This document shows positions 1 through 6,913 of a stretch of 21,194 nt of DNA, piece after piece; positions within the stretch are counted from its first letter, which is position 1; each line of letters begins with the position of its first letter. Where the stretch lies: IMG/VR virus record IMGVR_UViG_3300025282_000307, positions 1-21,194 of that record. One strand, written 5' to 3'. The stretch comes from a virus. The notes beneath the pieces were generated by a model that made no database searches, was not told the origin of the DNA, and was given only the letters and a program-made list of their open reading frames with translations. The position numbers and the translations under genes are program-made.

Positions 1-2333
1 AAGGTTATTTACCAGGAACATCCCGCGCTGCTGGCAGGGTAGGGGCAGAATCTGCGGAATGGGCAAAACATTATGAAGACACATGGGCTAAGTTCCTAAG
101 TGACGAACAGTCTGCCGGGGTTTCTATAGCTGATCTTGCGAAAAGGTATGGTGATGTTAGTGACGAGCTTGCTGGTGATGTTGTGGGTTATGCCCCGCAT
201 ATTCTAACAGAGCTTGCTAAGACCGATAGAAGATTTAAGGGAATACATAACTGGTTTAACTTAAAGAAAAGACAGGGTGGTTTCTCTGCTCAAAGAAAAG
301 GGAAGGGAACTATAGAAGGGCAGAATGTAGCAAGGAAGGCAGCAGGCAAGTCTCCTTGGTTACATACAAATCCAGAGTTATTAAATCTTCATAGGGCTAT
401 GTGGCATAACAGAGCCACCGCATCTTCAAGACTTAGGACTTCCATAAAAGACTTGGGTTCAGCCTCTGGTCATCCAAATAATTATCAAAGGCTTGAGTAC
501 GAATACTTTACGCCACAAGGAACAAAAAAGAAATCCTACTTAAAAAATGATTCTGGAGAAGAACTGTACTTTAGTCCAGACGACATAAGCGCGTACAAAG
601 AAATGGATGAGATTCTAACCTCCGCTCCAGTTGCTAATAAGTACCTGAGGGGATGGGATACAGCCCAGAATTGGTGGAAGACGTATGCTCTGATAACTAG
701 ACCAGCTTACTATACTAGGAACTTAGTTGGTAACTTCTGGAATGCTTATGCTATTGCTGGGTTGAAAAATCCGGCACGGTATAAGGATGCTGCGGTTCTT
801 CAGGCTAAGGCTTTTTGGGCAAGGTCAGGCTCAGGTAACTGGGGGAGTGGGACTGTAGCTGGAATACCAGAAGAAGAGGTCTTTAGGGAGCTAGTAAACA
901 GAGGGGTTTACAACAAAGGTCAGTATGGTTTACATGGCGATATAGATAAGAGGCTAGTTGCTGACTTAGGGGATGCCTCTACCAAAGGCCCGCTTTGGAG
1001 GAGGGTTGGCGCGGTATTTGTACCGTCTACCAATAATCCCGCAGCCCAGGCTATTTTTAGGGCTGCTGGCGCAACCCCAGAAAACAACGCAAGGATGGCT
1101 GTCTTTATAGACCAGTTGCATAAACTAAAGGCCGGGAGCTTAACTGGCAAAGCAAGAAAAGATGCTTACGACAAAGCGGCTGAAATGGTCAACAAAGCTC
1201 TGTTTGATTACTCAGATGTTTCTATGGTTGAGAGGAATGTATTAAAGAGGGCATTCCCATTTTATAAATGGTCTAGGGAAAATATACCCGCTCAACTTAG
1301 GGCCTTGATGGAGCATCCCGATAGATACCAAAAGTTAAATATTGCTATAGAGAATATGCAGTACGGTGTAGATAAGCCACATCCTCAAGATGTTGCTGAG
1401 TGGTTAAGGGGAAGGTATCCCCTTTACCTTAGCGCAAATGCAAAGGAAGATATATACCACATCATACCCTTGTTAAACTGGCATCCTTATGCTGACTTAG
1501 CTCAGGTAACTAGACCCAAAGAGTTTATATCTCAGATGGCTTCTCCGTTCTTGAAGCTACCTATGGAATATTTCTCTAACTATGACTCCTTCAGGAAGCG
1601 AGACCTAAAGCAATACGAGGGGCAGACTGCTGATTTCCTGGGCGTGGATATGCCTGTTCATGTTCACAGGTTTTTAACTAACATAGTTATGTTGGCTGAG
1701 TTGGATAGGGCTAACCCGTATGAGATTTTTGGGGCGCAGATAACAGACCCCGATTCTGGCGAACCCCTGATAAAGAAGCTGTCATACGAGCCATTCTTTC
1801 AAAAACTCGTTGACCTGGGGGTGATGGAGGAAACCCAAAGGAAAGTAAAACATCCCACTTACGCTGAGTTAGAGTCTTATGCTGCTGCAAGATACCCCTC
1901 AGCGGAAGAAAGAGGAATAGTAAAGCAACTTCAGTCTAGGCTGGGTGTGGAAGCTGATGGTCATTTAACCCAAGATCAGTTATCTTTGTTGGCTGCTGAA
2001 GGGGCTAGAGAAACCAGACGAGATTTCCCATCTAAGGTTATGGATGAAGGTGGTAGGGAAGTGGATGTAGAGGCAACGATAGCTGACTCTAGGTCTAAAA
2101 GGCTTCTTCAGTTCTTAACTGGGATCAGGGTTTACGAAACAAAGACAGAACCCCAAGTGTACAATAGGCAGATGGATTTTATGACGGGCTTGACGGAGGC
2201 TGGCTACTGGCTAGGCTCTGCTGACGCAGCCAAACAACATAGAAAAGTAAGGGAGTTGTATACTTTTATTAAAAACTTTGAGGAAGACTTTGAAAGGATA
2301 CAGGAATCAATAGATAGTAAGAGACAAAGATGA
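1..2333 (+). CDS. large virion-associated/polyvalent phage protein, C-terminal 776 residues (5' partial)
   Basis: The frame is open from the first complete codon at base 3 to the stop at 2331-2333, so the gene begins upstream and the GTG at 183 is internal. Seen: an aromatic and Arg/Asn-rich segment, PAYYTRNLVGNFWNAY, at about nt 705-750, and a second motif, ERNVLKRAFPFYKWSREN, at about nt 1230-1285. Both are of a kind found in the C-terminal parts of very large phage internal-virion or polyvalent proteins. Near nt 1900-1990 there is a short stretch (VKQLQSRLGVEADGHLTQDQ) that looks like half of a peptidoglycan-binding type 1 repeat. The protein probably enters the virion and may be ejected with the DNA. 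No catalytic domain is visible in this fragment. It shares an ATGA overlap with the next gene. The size class and motifs are fairly convincing; the exact role is inferred. Confidence 0.75.
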   Translation, partial: GYLPGTSRAAGRVGAESAEWAKHYEDTWAKFLSDEQSAGVSIADLAKRYGDVSDELAGDVVGYAPHILTELAKTDRRFKGIHNWFNLKKRQGGFSAQRKGKGTIEGQNVARKAAGKSPWLHTNPELLNLHRAMWHNRATASSRLRTSIKDLGSASGHPNNYQRLEYEYFTPQGTKKKSYLKNDSGEELYFSPDDISAYKEMDEILTSAPVANKYLRGWDTAQNWWKTYALITRPAYYTRNLVGNFWNAYAIAGLKNPARYKDAAVLQAKAFWARSGSGNWGSGTVAGIPEEEVFRELVNRGVYNKGQYGLHGDIDKRLVADLGDASTKGPLWRRVGAVFVPSTNNPAAQAIFRAAGATPENNARMAVFIDQLHKLKAGSLTGKARKDAYDKAAEMVNKALFDYSDVSMVERNVLKRAFPFYKWSRENIPAQLRALMEHPDRYQKLNIAIENMQYGVDKPHPQDVAEWLRGRYPLYLSANAKEDIYHIIPLLNWHPYADLAQVTRPKEFISQMASPFLKLPMEYFSNYDSFRKRDLKQYEGQTADFLGVDMPVHVHRFLTNIVMLAELDRANPYEIFGAQITDPDSGEPLIKKLSYEPFFQKLVDLGVMEETQRKVKHPTYAELESYAAARYPSAEERGIVKQLQSRLGVEADGHLTQDQLSLLAAEGARETRRDFPSKVMDEGGREVDVEATIADSRSKRLLQFLTGIRVYETKTEPQVYNRQMDFMTGLTEAGYWLGSADAAKQHRKVRELYTFIKNFEEDFERIQESIDSKRQR

Positions 2334-2704
2334 AAGCTATTCTAATTACACTACTATTACTAGCGACATCGTCCACACTAGCGGGGCCACCCAAAGGGAT
2401 GGTGAAACAAATGATCCCATTCCCTGCAATGTGTTTGCCAGCGACAGTAGCAGAAAACCATTTTGCTGTTCTCATGGGTGCATTGATTACTGACTATGGT
2501 GTTCATATATCAATGACATTCAGTGCTAGTCTGGATCAGAGTAGGCGAGTCGCAATCATTGAGAACCCAGCTACTGGTTTGGCTGGTGTGTTGATGATAA
2601 CGGATGAGCAGACCTGTATTGCCTTCTCAGGTGAGGATCGTCAGGAGTTCATCAGACCCCCAGACCATCCAATTGGTGAAGCGAATCAGGACACAAAAGC
2701 ATAA
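2330..2704 (+). CDS. secreted/periplasmic hypothetical protein, 124 aa
   Basis: The start ATG overlaps the preceding stop (ATGA). The N-terminus is a clear Sec signal peptide: MK, a hydrophobic core ILITLLLLATSS, and a probable cleavage site after STLA near residue 19. The mature part is about 105 residues, with two cysteines (in AMCL and QTCIAF) that could form a disulfide in the periplasm. I do not recognise the family. Its place at the head of a late cassette of membrane proteins suggests an envelope role late in infection, but that is inference. Confidence 0.75.
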   Translation: MKAILITLLLLATSSTLAGPPKGMVKQMIPFPAMCLPATVAENHFAVLMGALITDYGVHISMTFSASLDQSRRVAIIENPATGLAGVLMITDEQTCIAFSGEDRQEFIRPPDHPIGEANQDTKA

Positions 2705-3045
2705 TGAACGTAGACTCAAGAATAATAACTCTAGCTCTCTTCCTCATTGCTCAGTCTGTAGGTGCTATCTGGTGGGCTAGTGGACTATCTTCTGAGGTTA
2801 ATAGACTATCTGGTCTTGTAGACAAATCCGACCAGTTCCAGACTGAAATACAAAGGGCTGTCTCTGGCCTTGATGTCCTTAACTTTAAGGTTGAGGAGTT
2901 ATGGAAGGCTATAGAGAGGTTGGAAGAGGCTGACATAGTATTGCGTGAGGTCGATAGCGAGATAATGGTTCAACATGAAACCATATTTGCTTGGTTATCT
3001 GAAGGCGAGGCAGAACAGACAGCTAAGGGAAACCCATATGACTGA
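2704..3045 (+). CDS. membrane-anchored coiled-coil protein, 113 aa
   Basis: It starts in a TAATG junction with the previous gene. Residues 6-24 form one hydrophobic membrane segment (ITLALFLIAQSVGAIWW) near the N-terminus. About 75 residues of heptad-like, Glu-rich sequence follow, with Leu and Val at spaced positions, predicting a coiled coil. A short N-terminal anchor followed by a long periplasmic helix is the shape of inner-membrane spanins and some holin-like proteins. No family motif proves either. It overlaps the next gene by 8 bases, so the two are likely translated together. Confidence 0.72.
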   Translation: MNVDSRIITLALFLIAQSVGAIWWASGLSSEVNRLSGLVDKSDQFQTEIQRAVSGLDVLNFKVEELWKAIERLEEADIVLREVDSEIMVQHETIFAWLSEGEAEQTAKGNPYD

Positions 3046-3469
3046 TGATGTTAGTCTTAGCGATAAGACTAGCGTTGGAATGCCTATAAGAAACCTTATA
3101 GGTTTAATAGGTACAGTTTGCGTAGGGGCATGGGGTTACTTTGGAATACTTGAGAGGCTTAATGTGGTGGAAACCAACCAGATACTTATGTCTGCCGATG
3201 TAACCAAGAACTCCATTTTCTCGGAAAAGTGGCCAAGAGGCGAGCTAGGTTCCCTGCCTGCTGACGCTGAGCAATTCATGTTGATCGAGCATCTGTCTGG
3301 CGAGTTTGAAAAGCTACTAAAGAACATTGAAGATGGTAACGCTCCGTTTGATAGGCAACAGGCGCTTACCCTGGACTTCTATCGGCAAAGGATAGAGGCT
3401 TTGGAGAAGAAGGTAGAGATACTGAAGGATAAGGTTGCACAAATTAAATTCAGCAATGGAGCGCACTAA
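3038..3469 (+). CDS. single-pass membrane protein with C-terminal coiled coil, 143 aa
   Basis: I place the start at ATG 3038 rather than an in-frame start at 2975, because AAGGGA lies 7 bases upstream and the shorter form overlaps the previous gene by only 8 bases. One membrane segment spans about residues 18-38 (RNLIGLIGTVCVGAWGYFGI). Residues about 110-137 are a strongly amphipathic coiled coil (RQRIEALEKKVEILKDKVAQ). Its architecture resembles that of the preceding gene, so the pair may form a membrane complex, for example lysis-related. I do not recognise a named family. Confidence 0.75.
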   Translation: MTDDVSLSDKTSVGMPIRNLIGLIGTVCVGAWGYFGILERLNVVETNQILMSADVTKNSIFSEKWPRGELGSLPADAEQFMLIEHLSGEFEKLLKNIEDGNAPFDRQQALTLDFYRQRIEALEKKVEILKDKVAQIKFSNGAH

Positions 3470-3720
3470 TGGAAGTCATGTTTGTTTTATTATTGTATAT
3501 GAACGACAACTTAAAGGAGTGGATGGGGCACTATGAGAATGATGGTGGTGAGTGGGTTGAGATGGGAATGTCTGGATGTTTGAGTATGAAACGCACATTA
3601 AAAAGAAATGGCTGGAAGGATACGGCCTCCGGCAAGACGAGGTTCTCTTGCGAGAAGCGTACCGTCGAGCTGAAGCTGAACAAAGAAGGAAAGCCGGTCG
3701 TCGCGAGGGTAGTAGAGTGA
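3469..3720 (+). CDS. small hypothetical protein, 83 aa
   Basis: It begins in a TAATG junction directly on the stop of the previous gene. The N-terminus is hydrophobic (MEVMFVLLLYM). The rest is mixed, with two cysteines (SGCLSMKR and FSCEKR) and a basic C-terminal half that reads as a small beta-rich domain (VELKLNKEGKPVV). A second Met at codon 4 could also serve as the start. The short hydrophobic start followed by a Cys pair would suit export, but no signal-peptidase site is convincing. Function unknown. Confidence 0.65.
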   Translation: MEVMFVLLLYMNDNLKEWMGHYENDGGEWVEMGMSGCLSMKRTLKRNGWKDTASGKTRFSCEKRTVELKLNKEGKPVVARVVE

Positions 3721-3893
3721 AGCATTTAAGAGATATTAACATGAGCTGGAGTATGCACCTATGGTACGCACTGACCTTGGCTGGGAGATTGTTTCTTTTG
3801 TCATTGACTGCTGTGGCGCATGGTCTGTTACCTTTTATTTTTACGTCCAAGGTATCTGACGCAGTGCACAAGCTAGATGAGGAGTTGTCTTGA
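3717..3893 (+). CDS. DUF6356-like membrane protein, 58 aa
   Basis: I chose GTG 3717, which overlaps the previous stop as GTGA and has GAGGG about 7 bases upstream. The longer in-frame reading from 3576 would overlap the previous gene by 145 bases. The 58-residue product has a His near the start of a hydrophobic helix, then AHGLLPFIFTSKVSDAV and a final KLDEEL. The pattern H-x-L-L-P-F-x-F followed by a Ser and a short charged tail matches what I recall of the DUF6356 family of small phage and bacterial proteins. Function is unknown. ATG 3741 is an alternative start. Confidence 0.7.
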   Translation: MKHLRDINMSWSMHLWYALTLAGRLFLLSLTAVAHGLLPFIFTSKVSDAVHKLDEELS

Positions 3894-4093
3894 CCTGGAT
3901 AAGGGAAACTATCCATAACTTTTCCTGTATTTTTTGTAATCGCCATTGGTCAATAGCCTTAGAGCATGGCGCTGAACACGTTTTAATGAATAAGGAATTG
4001 CATTGCCCTTGGTGTGGTGGTAAACATATCTACTTGGCAGATGAGGACTTTAGGGGAAACACACATAGAAATAAGAAATCGGAAATTGAATGA
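3890..4093 (+). CDS. small zinc-ribbon protein, 67 aa
   Basis: TTG start at 3890, overlapping the previous stop (TTGA) with GAGG just upstream. Two CxxC knuckles are visible, C13-x2-C16 (CIFC) and C39-x2-C42 (CPWC), separated by 22 residues; this is a zinc-ribbon arrangement. Compact Cys4 proteins of this kind are common in phages and usually bind nucleic acid or protein partners. It lies immediately before the Fe-S carrier gene with an ATGA overlap. A functional link to metal handling is possible but not shown. Confidence 0.7.
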   Translation: MTWIRETIHNFSCIFCNRHWSIALEHGAEHVLMNKELHCPWCGGKHIYLADEDFRGNTHRNKKSEIE

Positions 4094-4389
4094 CGATAAC
4101 AGAGGCAGCCCAGAAGAAAGTAGACCAGACCCTAAACGGGGAGGGTTTCTTAGGCGTACACTTAGAGGGTGGGGGGTGTTCTGGCTATCAGATAAAGTTG
4201 ACTCCATCTTCGAGTATCCCCTCAGACGCAGCCATGATAACAGAGACAATCTTCTCCGATGCCACCTCTTTGGGGCTTTTGGGGGACGCGACGATGGATT
4301 GGATTGAAGACCCCTTTGGGTCTACCTTTCATTTCACGCCGCCCACTGGATCTCAGTCATGTGGGTGTGGTAACAGCTTTACTGTATGA
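4090..4389 (+). CDS. A-type iron-sulfur cluster carrier (IscA/ErpA/HesB-like), 99 aa
   Basis: The protein has the hallmark of the A-type carrier (HesB/IscA/SufA/ErpA) family: one cysteine in GGGCSGYQIKL (C30) and a C-terminal CGC pair (C91 and C93, in SCGCGNSFTV). The C30-to-C91 spacing of 61 is close to the 64 of E. coli IscA, and the length is normal, so all three ligands are intact. Such proteins receive [Fe-S] clusters from scaffolds and pass them to apo-proteins in the cytoplasm. It sits in the late gene block with ATGA junctions on both sides and is therefore an integral phage gene. It may mature a host Fe-S protein or a virion metalloprotein. The family call is strong; the target is unknown. 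Confidence 0.93.
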   Translation: MTITEAAQKKVDQTLNGEGFLGVHLEGGGCSGYQIKLTPSSSIPSDAAMITETIFSDATSLGLLGDATMDWIEDPFGSTFHFTPPTGSQSCGCGNSFTV

Positions 4390-4493
4390 GTGATGGGTGG
4401 TTCGCTGTACTAATGATGGTTTTGATACTAGGTATATCATTGGGCTCAGCATTGTTAGCAAACTGTTTACTGCTAAATGAAATATGTTCTTAA
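4386..4493 (+). CDS. membrane microprotein, 35 aa
   Basis: A short frame starts at ATG 4386, overlapping the stop of the Fe-S carrier gene as ATGA, and ends at TAA 4491. It encodes an almost entirely hydrophobic peptide (MSDGWFAVLMMVLILGISLG and 15 more residues) forming one membrane helix. The overlap, the lack of any other use for the 100 bases, and the RBS for the next gene placed just after its stop (AAAGGAG at 4492-4498) all support a real gene. The role could be a holin or antiholin-like helix or a modulator of a host membrane protein. Neither can be shown here. Confidence 0.6.
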   Translation: MSDGWFAVLMMVLILGISLGSALLANCLLLNEICS

Positions 4494-4503
4494 AGGAGAC
4501 AAC

Positions 4504-4626
4504 ATGGAAAAATGGAAAGAGTTAAGCGTTGGAAGAAAAAGATTTTGGATGGCGGTAGGAGTTATTGTAGCGATAGCCCTGGTAGGTTGGGCCACAGGTT
4601 GGTGGTCTTCGCCAGAGGTTGTCTAA
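4504..4626 (+). CDS. membrane microprotein, 40 aa
   Basis: ATG 4504 has a near-perfect Shine-Dalgarno (AAAGGAG) 5 bases upstream. The product starts with a charged amphipathic segment (MEKWKELSVGRKRFW), followed by one membrane helix (MAVGVIVAIALVGWATGWW), and ends SSPEVV. The basic N-terminus predicts an N-in orientation. It overlaps the start of the lipoprotein gene in another frame by 25 bases. A small inner-membrane protein nested against an outer-membrane lipoprotein recalls spanin gene pairs, but this one is too short and lacks a coiled coil. Family unknown. Confidence 0.68.
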   Translation: MEKWKELSVGRKRFWMAVGVIVAIALVGWATGWWSSPEVV

Positions 4627-5000
4627 CCCTCTCGTCGATAGGTTTAATAGGATGCACTACTTTGAAGAAGGCCGGTATAGTGGGGATAGCCGGAGGAACG
4701 GGTGCACTTGCGGGGACTGTCTTATCGGGGGGTGCAGTTGCACCGATAGTGGGAGCCACGACGAGTGCCTTTGTAGCCGATGTGGTGACAGCAACAACTC
4801 AAGTTGGGAATTCGCAGAAGGGGCAGGACATGACTAATTGCGCACCGGATAATTTTTGGAGCTTACTGGGCTCCTTAGTGGAGATGGGTGGATGGTTACT
4901 AATCTTAGTATTTGTAGTTCCGATGGTTCTGGGGTGGATTCTACCTGGGCCCTTGGAGAAGAAGAAAAAAGGCTCTGCATCGTGGAGTGGAAGGATATAA
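4602..5000 (+). CDS. predicted lipoprotein with glycine-rich hydrophobic region, 132 aa
   Basis: I place the start at GTG 4602 (TTG 4599 is also possible). The upstream part of this frame is occupied by the 40-residue gene in another frame. The N-terminus has a lipobox, GLIGC, making C18 the lipidated residue. A Gly/Ala/Thr/Val-rich region follows (residues 24-66, such as AGIVGIAGGTGALAGTVLSG) of the kind seen in glycine-zipper lipoproteins. A strong membrane helix lies at about 95-115 (WLLILVFVVPMVLGWIL) and the tail is basic. A lipoprotein late in a phage cassette may act in the envelope during lysis or superinfection exclusion. That is inference. Confidence 0.62.
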   Translation: MVFARGCLTLSSIGLIGCTTLKKAGIVGIAGGTGALAGTVLSGGAVAPIVGATTSAFVADVVTATTQVGNSQKGQDMTNCAPDNFWSLLGSLVEMGGWLLILVFVVPMVLGWILPGPLEKKKKGSASWSGRI

Positions 5001-5215
5001 TATCCTGCTCAGGGTGGGAGAAAGCCTCTGACGTTGACTGCCCTACCTTTAAGACGGTGGGGTGGCTTGTCTCTAATGACGAGCAGACCATAAAAATAGC
5101 CTCGACCCTAGACTACGCCGATGCTTTCGACGATGCTAAGGACGAGGCTAAACCCGTCGCTTACGGTATTACAGCCTTTCCCAAGGGCTGTGTAGTAGGG
5201 GTTGAATTTACCTAA
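4982..5215 (+). CDS. conserved small phage protein, 77 aa
   Basis: The start is placed at GTG 4982, with AAAAAAGG upstream and a 19-base overlap with the lipoprotein gene. The frame is open back to 4856, but that part duplicates lipoprotein coding sequence in another frame. The product reads as a small beta-rich domain: WLVSNDEQTIKIASTLD, then YGITAFPKGCVVGVEF. This 'x-W-L-v...I-k-I-A-S...I-P-k-G-c-I-v' layout recurs in short uncharacterised phage proteins. It ends exactly against the convergent minus-strand gene, with no spacer. Function unknown. Confidence 0.65.
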   Translation: MEWKDIISCSGWEKASDVDCPTFKTVGWLVSNDEQTIKIASTLDYADAFDDAKDEAKPVAYGITAFPKGCVVGVEFT

Positions 5216-5440
5216 CTAACGCCAGACCTTTTCCCCTGGAAGGTCTTGGTTGATGCGGGGGTCAAGGAAGTCTTTGTAGGTTTCCCAAAGGGCTTCCTCA
5301 TTGACTGACTTAGATGTTTTTATATTACCCTCGATCATCTTTCTCATGTTGTCAACCTCCCCATTCTCAATGCACTTCTGCATCGCAGCAATGGCTGACA
5401 CCATCCCAGTTACACCCACCATACACCAGGGCCTACTCAC
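5216..5440 (-). CDS. hypothetical protein, 74 aa
   Basis: Last gene of the minus-strand metabolic operon. GTG 5440 overlaps the exonuclease stop as GTGA; ATG 5422 (codon 7) is an alternative with TAGG upstream. The sequence is mostly helical with alternating charges (AMQKCIENGEVDNMRKMIEG). I see no recognisable motif. Its stop abuts the stop of the plus-strand cassette at 5215. Confidence 0.6.
   Translation of the reverse strand: MSRPWCMVGVTGMVSAIAAMQKCIENGEVDNMRKMIEGNIKTSKSVNEEALWETYKDFLDPRINQDLPGEKVWR
5224..5246. terminator. hairpin at the convergent gene boundary, possible bidirectional terminator
   Basis: AGACCTT (5224-5230) and AAGGTCT (5240-5246) form a perfect 7-bp stem with a 9-base loop, extendable by CC/GG across a bulge. 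It lies 9 bases past the stop of the plus-strand cassette, inside the 3' end of the minus-strand gene. Neither side has a U-run, so if it terminates transcription it would need a factor or work weakly. No other terminator candidate exists at this convergence. Confidence 0.35.
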
Positions 5441-6195
5441 CCTCGTCCTCTGCTTCTTAGCTTGGTCAACCCAGTGTATCCCACCAACAACCCACAGAAC
5501 GTGATGAAGTCTACGTCTATATTGTTTGACATAGAGGCTTCAAAGTCACCACTCTCCTTGTCAAATCTAAGTATGTAGGCTCCCTCTACAGTCTCCCCAT
5601 AGATGTCCTCCACACATTTTGAATAGGCTGCCACCTGGAGGTGGTACTCCTCATAGATTCTAGCTGAAGTCTTGAAGTCTATGACGGAGAACACACCATT
5701 AACCCTGGCTACAGCATCAACAGTTCCGGCATACCCATGCTTACGACTGTACACCCTCTGTTCCGCAGCCATCCACTCTACTTCATTCTGCTTTACCCAA
5801 TCCCTAAAAGCATTGATAGCATTGACAGCTTGTTCGTTCTCTGGCATCCCAGGGATCTCAGCCTCGCCCAGCTTCCACAAGATAGCTTGCTCACACCATT
5901 CATGCACCTGCCTTCCGAGATCAATAGCCCCAGCAGACTTACGCTTGTAGGCTTTCTTAATCCCATCAATCATCTCTGTAACAGATAGCTCTGCCTGGGT
6001 GAACCGCTCACAGTTCTCCTTAAACCACTCAGCTCCCATCTTCACAGCCCAAGGCATTAGAAACTGCTGCTTGGCTATGGTTGTGCTGAGTACAGAGGTA
6101 ACCGCTGGAACAAACACCCCATCATGGCTGTACTGATGCTTCGCCTCGTTGAATTCCAACTCAATGGATTCACCATCATGGAACTCTATCTTCAT
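5437..6195 (-). CDS. PD-(D/E)xK superfamily exonuclease (Cas4/RecB-like), 252 aa
   Basis: The nuclease core is visible: H98 in GRQVHEWCEQ, E145 in AEQRVYS, D160 in YAGTVDAVA, the paired D173 and K175 in VIDFKTS, and Q187/Y191 in LQVAAYSKC. This is the order H-E-D-DxK-QxxxY typical of RecB-family and Cas4-like nucleases and of phage 5'-3' exonucleases used in recombination and end processing. ATG 6195 has AAGGGGG a few bases upstream. It follows the SSB-tail protein, the small conserved protein and the HNH gene in one run. That context suggests a recombination or replication module. Confidence 0.88.
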   Translation of the reverse strand: MKIEFHDGESIELEFNEAKHQYSHDGVFVPAVTSVLSTTIAKQQFLMPWAVKMGAEWFKENCERFTQAELSVTEMIDGIKKAYKRKSAGAIDLGRQVHEWCEQAILWKLGEAEIPGMPENEQAVNAINAFRDWVKQNEVEWMAAEQRVYSRKHGYAGTVDAVARVNGVFSVIDFKTSARIYEEYHLQVAAYSKCVEDIYGETVEGAYILRFDKESGDFEASMSNNIDVDFITFCGLLVGYTGLTKLRSRGRG

Positions 6196-6215
6196 AATAC
6201 CCCCTTAGACTTCCC

Positions 6216-6602
6216 CTAGAAGGGGAACTCGTCATCCTTCTCTGGTTTATTCCAGTTCCGCTCCCTCTTGGGCTCAGGAGAAAAGCTACTAGACTTATAG
6301 GATTGCTCCCTGGGCTCCTCCAATTTGATACCCCAATCAGGGTCAGTGTCCTTCTTCTTGTCGTTCTTCCAAAGCGCCCAGTTAATAGTTTCACCCTTCC
6401 ACTTCATAGACCCATTTAATTTAGGGGCCCTAGGGTTATCAGAGCGGTTTGTCCAACCACTACCTCTTCCCTCTTTATGCTCAAAAGCCATTTGCTGTTC
6501 CTCTAGCTGTTGGTTGTGTGCCCAGCCTTGGGCGTTTTCCTGATCGTCAAGTATTTTAGTCCATCCATCAGGGTTGTGATACATCCATTCATCATCATTC
6601 AT
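6216..6602 (-). CDS. phage protein with SSB-like acidic C-terminal tail, 128 aa
   Basis: The last eight residues, EKDDEFPF, match the C-terminal tip of bacterial single-stranded DNA-binding proteins (DDDIPF in E. coli SSB), which docks on SSB partner proteins. Residues about 59-98 (PKLNGSMKWKG, then INWALWKND, then WGIKLEEP) read as a small beta-barrel of the kind seen in phage 'G-x-I-x-x-x-G-K-E-Y-x-x-x-x-W-K' SSB-like proteins. Residues 99-120 are a disordered, charged linker. The N-terminal 45 residues are Gln/Trp-rich and unrecognised. It is probably a DNA-binding or SSB-mimicking protein of the recombination module. No full OB fold can be confirmed from sequence. ATGA overlap with the upstream gene. 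Confidence 0.72.
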   Translation of the reverse strand: MNDDEWMYHNPDGWTKILDDQENAQGWAHNQQLEEQQMAFEHKEGRGSGWTNRSDNPRAPKLNGSMKWKGETINWALWKNDKKKDTDPDWGIKLEEPREQSYKSSSFSPEPKRERNWNKPEKDDEFPF

Positions 6603-6913
6603 ACCTTACGCAAGTTAGCAGACATCGTTCTCCAAATATCTATAATAACTTCCTCAGTATGGCGTTTGTTGTCGAGCAGTTCAGAATCTACCCAACAGTT
6701 TTCAGCGTAGGCTACATGATCCCTGAACTCCTGGGATGTAACAGCCTTTGCTTCCCTCTCAGCGACAGTACCCGTACCCTTCAGGAAAGCCTCCCCTCGA
6801 ATGATGCGCTCCATCTTCTCTAACTTTTTGCATAGAGCTTTAGACTTAGCAGCCTCCTCATCCGTATGGGCTAGGTAGGTTATCGCTTTCTCTAACCTCT
6901 CTTCACTTATCAC
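6599..6913 (-). CDS. conserved small phage protein of the recombination module, 104 aa
   Basis: GTG start at 6913, overlapping the HNH gene by 11 bases. The layout ISEERLEKAITYLA-(T/D)EEAA-...-FLKGTGTVAEREAKA-...-IDIWRTMSAN is one I associate with a widespread uncharacterised phage family found beside ssDNA-annealing and SSB genes. It is all helical, with a central Gly-Thr-Val turn. No catalytic motif is visible. A role in recombination or replication rests only on its position between the HNH and SSB-tail genes. Confidence 0.72.
   Translation of the reverse strand: MISEERLEKAITYLAHTDEEAAKSKALCKKLEKMERIIRGEAFLKGTGTVAEREAKAVTSQEFRDHVAYAENCWVDSELLDNKRHTEEVIIDIWRTMSANLRKV

Noticed and set aside
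183-2333. GTG at 183 as the start of the first gene
   Set aside because: The same frame is open without a stop back to base 3, the coding character does not change, and no RBS precedes the GTG; the gene is truncated by the window edge.
3476-3946. 156-codon minus-strand frame in the late cassette
   Set aside because: It is antisense to three overlapping plus-strand genes with good junctions, and its product is Ser/Arg/Pro-rich shadow sequence.
4619-4837. 72-codon cysteine-rich plus-strand frame
   Set aside because: Its regular Cys/Gly spacing is the frame shadow of the Gly/Ala-rich lipoprotein repeat region; the lipoprotein frame has a lipobox and a membrane helix.
6211-6227. TTCCCC/GGGGAA hairpin as a terminator
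   Set aside because: Six-bp stem without a U-run, overlapping the stop codon that encodes the conserved EFPF tail, and the next gene follows at once with its own RBS.
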